NCBI RefSeq assembly: GCF_024362695.1
Contig: NC_065407.1
Span: 13,020,001-13,084,000 of the forward strand
Origin: Pectinophora gossypiella
Taxonomy: Eukaryota; Arthropoda; Insecta; Lepidoptera; Gelechiidae
Reading direction: 5' to 3'
DNA: 64,000 bases
Positions within the stretch are counted from its first letter, which is position 1. Each line of letters opens with the position of its first letter. The notes under the pieces are model-generated. The model was not told the DNA's origin and searched no databases. It saw only the letters and a list, made by a program, of their open reading frames with translations. A program made the position numbers and the translations under genes. Positions 29,875 through 40,400 of this stretch are shown piece after piece.

Positions 29875-30700
29875 AAACAAATCATGTTCCTTCAAGTGTT
29901 TAATAACTTCCTTTATTATATATATATATATATTGTAAAAATGGTTTAATACATTATTGTATAAATGACATCCGTGTAGTGAATTTACATCCACCGGTTA
30001 TGGTTCTTGCAACTCACGAAGGCAGTCTGCCTTTGGTCATAGAATAAGGAGTAAATAACGTTTAGAACGGTAACTCTTCAAGGGCTAGGTGAGCGTGAAA
30101 CGCGCGCCGTACAAGAGTAAATCGTTTTTCGAATTAGTTATTCGAACCCCGGTTCCCGACTTGCACCAATGAGTTATTAATGTATCTTTAAGTGTATCAC
30201 TAACTATGTTGGCTCGACCATTATATATGGCGATACGGCTCACCGCCTATCACGCCCGTTTGTCTAACAGAAAGCTCTGTGTGATGTGGGTAGCCCCACA
30301 CCAATTCATATCGGGAGCCGAGCTAGTGTTACTTTAACCCCTCTGAGTCTTACTTTAAAGCCGTTAATAAGTAAAGGAGACAGCGCGCGGTCTGTCTGTC
30401 TCACTTACGCGTTGAGGCAGCACACGATAAGAACGACATTTGGGTGTGGTTGTAGTAAAACATTATGTATACGTGATATTGTGTGGGTGCGCCCCGCCAG
30501 CCACGCACACAGTCACATCCTTGTACACGTCTAACCACAACTAAAAACCGACTGCCGTCGTGAGTTGCGAGGCCCATACATGTAATATAACTATGGAAGA
30601 CAAGGGCAGGTCGTTTATATGTGTTCATATAATACATATTTGGCACAGTGTTTTAATAGGAACAGCAGGCTAAATGTGTAACTCCTTTATCTAAAATCAT

Positions 30701-30825
30701 AATAGAAAGATAGTGACTAACTTCACATCATTAAAGTTTTCTACAAATTGAGTTGTGACTAACTTCACACCATTAAAGTTGTATACAAATTGAGTTGTGA
30801 AGTTAGTCATTATCTTTTATTCTAG
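30701..30825. repeat. Tandem 42-bp duplication inside a fold-back
   Basis: Units 30713-30754 and 30755-30796 are near-identical, starting gtgactaacttcaca and ending acaaattgagtt. The flanks aatagaaagatagtgactaa and ttagtcattatcttttatt are imperfect inverses, so the whole block can fold into a hairpin with alternative pairings. Confidence 0.75.
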
Positions 30826-32889
30826 ATAGATGATGGAAGGATGGACGATTCTAATACGTGGTATTAAAGGATTAACAATATTACAAAATGTTTAAAAATT
30901 GTGCAAAGTTAAAGGATTAACATTATATTCCGGTACTACACCTACTCTCTTACTTTGAATAGAACAATCTCAAATCACGCATTCATCTTTGTTTTTAAAT
31001 ATTAATTCATAAATACACTTATCAAGTATTAACAATGAAAACTCTTAAAAAAACAACGTTTAATGTTGTTCGAATACACCGCCACTCTTAAAAACTACAT
31101 GAAAATTATTTGCAGTAAATGGGAATGAGACCAGAATAATATTGTCACCTTTCAGTCGTTTCCTATAAAGCTACTTATTCATAAAGGCGCTAAGTACTGC
31201 ATTGAAGACATGTAATATAAGTAGAATCTATAAAAGTCCATGAAACGTGGTTTCATGTTTATCATAATAGTTAAATACTGCGTTTTAGACTAAATGGTAA
31301 TACGATACAAAACAGTGCTTTAAACTTCCCACTTACGAATTCTTAATCGAACATGATCAAAGACAGTAGGGACGGGTTTTCATGGCGCAAATGTTGAAAA
31401 ACTTAGTAACCTTATGAAGGTAAACTAGTTACCGCACCACGAAAGAAGTCCCGCGGTCACGGCGCTATCTACATAGAATTATTATGTCTTGTAAATTGGG
31501 TCGTGTACTAGGTTCAAAATAAATTATGAAATTCTGATCACTAAATAAAGACAGATCTAAAGGTGACAAAAAAGTTTCCTTTTTTGTTTAATTTATTTAT
31601 GAATTTTAATAACGAAAAATGAGTACATCTAAGTGCGACGTTTTTCTATGACGTCACAGATTGCTTTTTCATACAAATTCCATAGTAGTTTCGTGTTTTG
31701 ACGTTTAGTAAAAAGTATCTGATTTGACTAGTTAGAAACTACCCTATTTGTTCCATTACAAAAACGACCTGTCAAATGTTCAGGGTCGATAAGCGGACCC
31801 TGCCTCGTGTTTTAGAATAGTTTGTCCCCAACTCACGTGCGCAAATGTATACCTGTCTCATCTTGCAAATGACAAGTTCTAATGTGCTACGTGAAATGGG
31901 TGTATATACACTTTCGCACGCGAATCGAAAACGAACGATTCAAAAATACGGCTCCCTGTAAACACCGGAATAACGCTATGGAGGTGGCCAATTAGTTGCA
32001 TTAACTTCTTTCGTGGCGCTTTCCCTACATAAAAAGCATTGAAAGCACGTCCCTACAAACATTTGGAGCCCTTGGAATGTCTTCTAACTCTCTGGTCTAC
32101 TGAATAATCCCATTGTAGCAACACTCGCGCCACAATTCACTTTCAGTCACGCAATATCTTAAATATTTTATTTCATATATATATTTCTTTCTTTTAAAGA
32201 ACTTTACTCTTATTATTAACTATAATACATAGAACCAATAAAGTTTACGACATGTTTTTGGCAGTAAGGATTGTTAAAATTAGTCATAAAAAAATTGTCT
32301 ATACATTATTTTTTTCATTATCCATACAAAGGTTTATACCTTGGACCTCGGTCGAAATACACTTTGTACCTTTGAAAATTAGGCATTTCATCAATTTAGC
32401 ACCAATATCCAATTTTTTATAATAAACAAATAGTATATTGATAAGAATTTGCTATTCTTATATGTTGTTCTTCGTTTTTTTGTATCTTATATTTAACAAA
32501 ATAAATAAGAGTCCAAGGTACAATAGCTGCAGTATACTACTCACATTACCATAGCGACGCAACATCTGTGATACAGTCTTCGTGATTATACTGAGGGCAT
32601 ACTTCGTTCACTAAAAAAATAACATTTAGACTGGTATCCACGTTTGTATATTACAATTTATTGTTAGCAAAGTTCTGTCTTAGGTGAGCACCGTCAAACT
32701 GTTTAAATAATCAAGCTTGTTAATTGTTGATCCGAAAAATTACGATAATGTTAAATTGTAAATGTTAAGTTCCGAGTAAAAGCTTTATTTCTTTTATTTA
32801 GTAGGCTGCAGGAGAAAGGTCTCTTTCTTTCCCACTCTTCCCTTTTCCCAGTGTGTGAAGAGAAGCCTTTGCCCTTCAGTGGGATACAG

Positions 32890-33245
32890 AATTAATAACA
32901 TTAATAATTAATAGAAAGAAAGAAACATTTATTATCTTAGGACACCAAAGACACAGACAGACAGGTACATTACATTTAACACAGGACAGAAACGGAAAAT
33001 AATATAAAGAACACTAAGATTCATTAGAAACAGAAAAACAAACCAAAATCATAATAAAAATAATAATAATAACAGTATTTATGAATGCAATGTACTAACG
33101 GCCCGATCATCTGCGATGGCGTCCGGAATAAAAGGACCTCGCTCAGCGTCGCGGCGTGAGCCACGACGCTTGTATTCTGCGGGCCCTGCCGACTATCGAC
33201 TGATCGCTTAAAGGATTAATGCTCACCTAAGAGTACTGCACAGTA
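32890..33245 (-). repeat. 3' end of a non-LTR element (probable)
   Basis: Read on the minus strand, it has a GC-rich open stretch of about 37 codons ending in TAA (33079-33081), then an AT-rich tail finishing 'ataataaatgtttctttct'. That tail is the common end of lepidopteran CR1/L2-like elements as I remember them. The short ORF could be mistaken for a liprin-beta last exon. Confidence 0.4.
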
Positions 33246-33269
33246 AACAAGTAGACTTGGCGGACACTA

Positions 33270-33625
33270 TAAAAACTAGAAGCTCAAATGTAGGCGGCAA
33301 CACTGTTGAGTCTTCCTAAATTTTGACGATTCCCTATACTGTACAGCTAAAATTCGTGATAAATTGCTATAAAATGTGGATTGTATCCCGTCTGAAAGAT
33401 GAGTTACGAAAAAGAAAAGCAGCCAGTTTTTATTGAAAATAAGTTTTTCTAAGTTTTCTTCTTTCCGATCTTTAGGGAATAGATATAAAACTATCATTTT
33501 GCAGTGCAACGCTGCGCAAAGGGTTGTAGTGTAAAACTATAACCAATACAATATGTTTGTTTACTCAAATAGTATGAGGAACTGTCAAAATTTAAGAACA
33601 CTCAACAGTAGCGACACCTGATGGG
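33270..33625. mobile_element. TIR element, copy A, near the liprin-beta 3' end
   Basis: The left end 'cactgttgagtcttcctaa' is the inverse of the right end 'aagaacactcaacagtagcg' with few changes. The interior matches 35278-35520, including 'gctaaaattcgtgataaatt' and 'tggattgtatccc'. No coding capacity is seen. Confidence 0.7.
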
Positions 33626-34339
33626 AGAAATTGGCAGTTTTTATCCTCATTGGAATTAACTCTCTATCCTTACAAGATTCCGTATCAACAAACACACTAT
33701 CAATATGTCCTTGTGTTAATCCCTTAAAGCTATAGAACCAGTGGCGGATCTAGGAGTTTAATTTGGAAGAGATTTGGCTTGCAATTGTAGGTTATGTAGT
33801 ACTCAACGATATGCCGTTCCCGGAAATATACCCACTTCGGAATTATTCTCGGCATAAAGGTGCAAAATTATGTAAACATATTTTTATTACCTAGCCTTTA
33901 GGCAGATAGGATCAGAGTACCAGAAAGATTGATTGAAGCAGCCAAACGTCCTTACTATTTAAAGAGTTCTTTCAAACACAAAGTTAATGTTCCCACTTTG
34001 GGGATATTCCCAGGACATATCACTGGTAGTACCCGGATAGTAGTATGAGCCATGTCAGGGGCCTATGGCGGCTCAATAATAACCCCGACACCAGAGTTGC
34101 CGAGGTCGGTCATCCACCTCACAACCGACTCGATAGACCTTTTTTTTAGTGCAATCTGGCCCAAAATCGTCCTAGATACGCTACTGCACAGACTTGGAGT
34201 TGACCAGAAATTAAACGTCGCCTACGAAGTCTTGATCGCGTAAGTCAATCTTGATTCAACTAGACACGCCATCACTTCAGTTCTTCAGAAGTGTCCTTTA
34301 GAATTTTAGTCTAACCAGCAGTAGAATCCACTATATAGC

Positions 34340-34460
34340 CCCGAGTGTCCGTGTGTCTGCGTGCGTGTGGCCGGCGGTGCCAGCCGGCGGCGCTAGTGCG
34401 CACGCGCGTCGTCACGCGGGGGACAGACAGCCGACGCGACGGCTGCCGCTGATTTTACTT
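34340..34460. other. GC- and CpG-rich island over the proposed last liprin-beta exon
   Basis: This is an abrupt GC-rich block in AT-rich surroundings, with many CG dinucleotides. On the minus strand it carries acceptor 'tgaatcccaacag' at 34468 and a phase-0 ORF of 24 codons ending TAG at 34393. The GC content continues beyond the stop, so it could instead be a regulatory or promoter element. Confidence 0.5.
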
Positions 34461-37400
34461 TCATCGTCTGTTGGGATTCATAAAGAAAACTTTTAAATAA
34501 AGAAATACTTTATACCTCATTGAAGCTTGATTAGAATGACAGAGATAGTAGTATCGAAACATGGTACATACAGTCTAGTGCGAAAGAGACATCAAAAAAA
34601 TATTATTCTGCAATCATTCTAATCAAGCAACATTTGCGATTCAAAATTAAAACACATAATAACGGGTTCCTACCGCGTTTAAATGGGGATATAAGACTCC
34701 CGATATTTCAAATTAAATTATTATTTTTTAAATTATGGATCTACCTACTCCACTCCAATCTCATCAGTCATCCCGTGATCATGGCACTTGCAACAGTGTC
34801 GAAATATCGGGAGTCTCATATCCCCATTTAAACGCGGTAGGAACCCGTTATTATGTGTTTTAATTATGATAATAACCGCGTAAACTTAAAACAATGTATT
34901 TGCGATTCAAGTTTCAAATAAAAAGCAAATACCAATGAGATTCGAAATTCAAATCTATGCTATAATACACGATGGCCGAAAAATAAGGATTAATAAAAGA
35001 AACCAACCTGATTATTTTTTGTTTTCAAACACCATAAGCTTTTGAATTTAGTCATATTATCGAAACACAATTTCTCACTCAACCACCCCAGTTAAACTAG
35101 TTAACGGAACACCAAAACCATTTCAATTTTGTGCAAAAGCTTCACGTGTAAAAAATGTGATAAATAAATAATAATAAGAGTCACCCTTCATACTTGAAAA
35201 CCACAAAAAACTATGCTATAGAATAAAAGATTCTGTTACTTTCACGATCGTAGAAACTTAATGAAGATAAAAACTAAAAGTTCGAATGTAGGCGGCAGCA
35301 CTGTTGAGTGTTCCTAAATTTTGTCAGTTCTCCATACTGTCCAGCTAAAATTCGTGATAAATTCCTATAAAATGTGGAGCAACGTGGATTGTATCCCATC
35401 TGAAGGATGTGTAAGCTATAACCAAAAAAGATATAACCAAAACAATATTGATTGTTTACTCAAAGAGTATGGGGATCTTTCAAAATTTAAGAACGCTCAA
35501 CAATAGCGCCACCTGGTGGAAGAATTAGGCAGTTTTGTATCCCATTAGCCATTACGTAACAAACAGTACGATGTTTGACCACGTTAATAATGCAAATGTA
35601 TTGATGACGTCATACGAATTCCATAAGGAATGTATCGTTACATAAACTCCGGCCAAGCAGTAGTAGCCGTTGATGTTTAAAATTTAGCCACGTCATTTAC
35701 TCACGGCAAAAAAAACATGTTTTTATTTCTCAATCGGGAATCCGTGCAACTCCGGGGATCCACAGAAAAATAAAAACTAAGAGTTTGCGGATCCCGCGGA
35801 CATCGTAAATTGGCGCTAGGGATCCGTCAGGCTAGAACAGCTAGTGGTCTAGAACAGCCTCCGTGCTGTAGTGGTTAGAGCGTTGGGCTCACGATCTGGT
35901 GGTCCGGGTTCGATCCCCTACGGGGACATTATCGAAATCACTTTCTGAGACTGTCCTTTGTTTGGTAAGGACATTACAGGCTTGAATCACCTGATTGTCC
36001 AAAAAAGTAAGATGATTCCGTGCTTCGGAGGGCACGTTAAGCTGTTGGTTCCATCTATTACCCGTAAAACAGCTCCACCAACGCGCAGTGGAGCAGCGTG
36101 CTGGAGTATGGTTTCCCAGAGGGGGCCTGTGCCCAGCAGTGGGTCGTATACAGGCTGTCTATATTTATCCGTAAGGCTGACCTGGCATATTCGCAGAAGT
36201 TATAAGTTATGAGGCGATCGTGAAGTAACAGAGCGTAAGGATTAGTGTTGTTAGTGAGGCGACTTACAGGCGATGTGGGTATGTCACCTGAGCTGTCGTC
36301 GTGTAACGGGCACACCAGGTCACCGAGGTCCAACTCGTCTTTGCTCTTTTTCCTCTTCAATGAAAACTGACTCTTCTTTGGTACCTGTTTATGGTTGATA
36401 ACAATAATCATGAATCCTGACTGGGAGCATAACATAACGGAACGCCTGTATCTCCTGAAGGCATACCTAGTAAGAGGTATATAGTAGCAATGTTTAAGTC
36501 CCACGTAATAGAGATCACCCACCAACACACCTCCACCAACCCGCAGTGGAGCAGCGTGGTGGAGTATGCTCCATACCCTCTCCGGTTGATTGAGAGGAGG
36601 CCTGTGCCCAGCAGTGGGACGTAATAGGCTATTTATGTTATGTTATGTTAATAGAGATCGAGCCCATTGCCATTAACCGGGCACAAATCCTGAAAACCAC
36701 GTGATATAAATTATTTATGATCCAAACATGAATTCAAGCTCATAAAGTCGAAATCAGTGATTGAAACGAGCTGGGTTTCGAACCAGCGACACTACGGTGT
36801 AAATCGCGTGTTCTCCAGGGCTATCACGGACTGCTGACAAGGGGCCAAAAAACCTGAACTTAATCTAGACGACAGGTCGACATGGCAATTCTCTAGTGAC
36901 GTGACGTTTTCAATATCGATATATTTTTATTATGTAAGTATGTAACAAAATGTGAATAAAATAATACCACGTTTTCATTTAAGTTAATATTTATTCATCT
37001 GAATCATCTAACGTATCGCTACAAAAACTTAAAGAATCTTCGTCACTGGTATCTCCGACTTTTATAATAAAATCTTCCATTATTTCATTTTCTATTCCCA
37101 TGTCTTTTTCCCAATATTCATTTTCAAGGTTCTGGACATGTTTTTCGAAATTGCTCCAGTTTTCTGCCGTGACTGACAAAATTGCATTTATTATTATTGG
37201 TTTTTTTGCTTGAACACGCGACGAAGATACAACCGTAGCCATTTTTAAAACACAATAGTAATAAATTATGTGAGCGAGATTATAATCGATAAACGCGGTC
37301 GATACGGTCTCGTGCGACACTAAGACTAAGACGCCGCGGGGACTGTGCGGATGTGCGGGGCGACCCCGCCTCCGCGGCTCACCTCATGCCCCGATTGCCA

Positions 37401-40400
37401 TGTCGACCTGTCGTCAACAGTACTTGCCTTTCTTCCCGAGCATGTCACCAAAACCGACATAGGGATTCTGATTTGTATCTTTTCTAACATGATGGATCAT
37501 CATCATATCTATGTTAGGTCTGTCTCCTGATTAATTGTAGCTCCACAGCCCATTAAGGTTTATGGAATTCAGTCATAGAATAATGAATAATACTATGTAT
37601 AGAACGGTAACTCTCCGCCCCGCAGCAATTCTTATCGGGCGCCTACCTCACCCCCTCTGGGTCTTACTTTAACCTTAAATGACCGTAAGCCGCTAAGGAG
37701 TAAGTAACGCGTAGGACTTATGATGAATAGACTAACCTTATATTTGGTGGTTGCTGTTAGCGGTTGATAACCGAGAGTTTGTTCTGCGTTTCGTTTCTGT
37801 TGTATCACTTCTCGACCGAGCAAGTCGTTAAATCTGAAACAATGCGATTAACCCTTTACAATCACCACACTAACCCATTAGTCCGGTTTTTTACAGAAGC
37901 GACTGCCTGTCTGACCTTCCAACCCGCGAAGGGAAAACCAGCCCAATACAGGTCAAATACCTCCGAAAACATGCATTTCTCGGGAATGTGGGTTTCCTTT
38001 CGATTTTCCTTCATCGCTGAGCACGTGATAATCATTTACGATCCAAACATGAATTCGAAAACAATTTCGACAATCATTGGTTTAGGCCTGTACTGGATTC
38101 GAACCTGCGACCTCAAAGTTATAGGCAAGCGTTCTACCAACTAGGTTGGTTACCATGGTAACCATGGCTCACACAACGCAACAGCTAACGCAATGTACTT
38201 ACAATGAGTGAAATAAAGAGATAGTACTAGTTTTCGTCCTGTCCTGTTAAAATGAAGTTGGCGGTTGTTGGAATTGGCACTAATGTGAACGAACCTTTGC
38301 GTGAGATGCCGCCTCAGTAGCGTTTTGTTGGCAGGAATGTTGAGCAGCGCCGCGAGCAGCTCCGCCGTGAAACGGGGTTCCAGCAGCATGAGACCGCCGT
38401 GAACACCTGCAGACACACAGTACACTTCTGTTACATTCTTACTCGGATTTTTTAATTAAACGAAAGAACACACACATTGCAAGAAAGTCGGTCAATTGTG
38501 AGTTGCACTCAGCACATATACAAAGGTTGAACTCAACCAAAGTATCGCAGTGGATTTTTCCCTCGTAAAAGTATGGAACTGAAAATATTTAAAAAACAAA
38601 AAAAATCATGAATTTCTCGACAGCAAATTTCACTTGATATAAACTGAGAATCATGGTCTGAATCATCCCTCAAAGTTTTCGTTACGATGTCACTAATACC
38701 CTGTATATACATATATATCCACTTGTTATTAACTCAGAATAATGGTCTGAATCATCCCTCTCAGAATTTGTTACGATGTCACTAACGCCCTGTATGTCTG
38801 TTTTATTATGTACAAATAAATAAATAAGTCAAACAATGAACGTACCAGCTCCCCTGAGGTTGGGCGCGTACTCGGCGAGGTCGATCTCCTTGAGCCACTG
38901 CATGACGCGGTGCGAGGACCAGCGCGCCAGGCCGGGCGCCGCCTCGCCCTCCGCCCCGCTCGCGGCCGCTTCGCCCTCCACCGCGCGCCGGATCATCGTG
39001 TCCGGGTTGAACTTGTTGTCGCGGAGGACTTGGATACCTGGGGATGTCAAAATATGCAGTAACAATAATGCTGGACCGTTTAGACCGTATCCGAGTATGT
39101 TTTATTGTTATTTTCGGTTGGTTAACACATTTATAAATATTCGCAGTGCCGCTCAGGAGGCTCTCAGTAGATTTTGGAATTATTTACGTTTTTAGGAAAC
39201 CAGCAGTGGTGCAAACGTCTGAAACACAGCCTATTTCGAACGCTATTAATTATATACTGGGGGGGCGGGTCTAAAAGGCCGCATCGAAGCAATTCATCTA
39301 AGAAGCAATAATACAATTTGACATTTTCCGTCTATTGTGCTTATTTTGTTCGTCTGTACGTTATGTGCAATAACGAATGATTGATATTTAGTGTTGTCGG
39401 GCCGGTGTATCACCTCTCCGGACGGAGAGCGCGTGCAGCTGCAGCGTGACCCTCAGGCCGGCGTGCAGCTCGTGGTGCGCCAGGCGGTGCAGCGCGCGGC
39501 CGTCCAGCGCCGCGTCGGCGGCGGCGGCGCGCGCGCCGCACAGCCCCACGTCCTCCAGCCAGCGCAGCGCCCACGCCGTGTCCAGCTGCCCCGCCGCCGT
39601 CAGCAGCGCGTCGCCGTGCCCGCCCTGACACCAAACACACCCGCGTTTCCACAAATTACACCGTAAGTCTTATTACATGACAAATATGATAGTGCAACAG
39701 GGCTCTAAAGTAAGTACATGATATTACTCATGACTGTACAATACATGTAGCACAACATGTTGAAAGTTAGCGCGGAAGTTTGGTACCTCTCGTCTGCCGG
39801 AACGCGGATCTCAACCAGTCATAATGTCAAATATATTGTGTCTGATATATCGGCAGATTAGAAGTTAATAACGTTGTCTATCTACGCATCTACTCCACGT
39901 CCGCAGTCGACAACATGTCGCCAGAGGAACTAGTGTTATTGCGCATCATGTCCAGGTATGCTCAAAACTGACAGCTAGCATTTCAAGGTTAGCCCAGCTG
40001 GCGTCATCCGACCCTGCGTTGCGTCGTAAAAAATAAATTACAAATGTCCAATGTTTTTAATTTACTTTGCAAGGAAATTTTGTACTTTTAGTAAAAGATT
40101 TACGTACAGTTTAATGATTTTCATATATGTGACAAATAATAGTAATTAAATACATTAGTCAGTAATTCACTTAATTTTCAATAATAAAATTTACGTCCTT
40201 GGAATGTTGGAGATACCAATTGAATAGTAACACTTACGTCATCATTGGGCTAGCAATGGCCAGCAATGGCGGCTTGTCATAGGATTGAGCATACCTGGTC
40301 TTCTTATACCATGGTCTCGACAACAATTTTGATGCTCAACTAACGATGATCTCTAAAAAACAACAAGCCGTGCGAAATGTTGCTCTTCAGCTGATAACGT

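Larger units (their letters stand above)
29875..34392. other. Region between kinase 3 and the liprin-beta terminus; no secure gene
   Basis: I see repeats only. They are: a (ta)n run at about 29918-29935; a SINE-like block at about 30030-30420 in reverse orientation with 'gaaccccggttcccgacttgc'; the 42-bp duplication and fold-back at 30701-30825; a 'gacgtttttctatgacgtcacag' repeat at 31590-31735 (relatives near 10800-10950, 20405-20550, 35560-35640); a LINE-like 3' end at 32890-33245; and a TIR element at 33270-33625. A minus-strand AATAAA (33883-33888) could end the liprin-beta transcript. Confidence 0.45.

Noticed and set aside
33079..33192. Minus-strand ORF of 37 codons as a liprin-beta terminal exon
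   Set aside because: It fits the phase, but lies against a tail typical of a non-LTR element, so I treat it as a LINE remnant and mention it only as a competing option.
35880..35935. tRNA gene
   Set aside because: A and B boxes are present here and at 44470-44540, 54820-54845, 58925-58945 and 61005-61020, but the cloverleaf stems are not kept and each continues into a SINE body.
39388..39666. Overlapping open frames on both strands near 39.4-39.7 kb
   Set aside because: They arise because the liprin-beta SAM2 exon is extremely GC-rich and lacks stop codons by composition; only the SAM frame has family similarity and splice sites.
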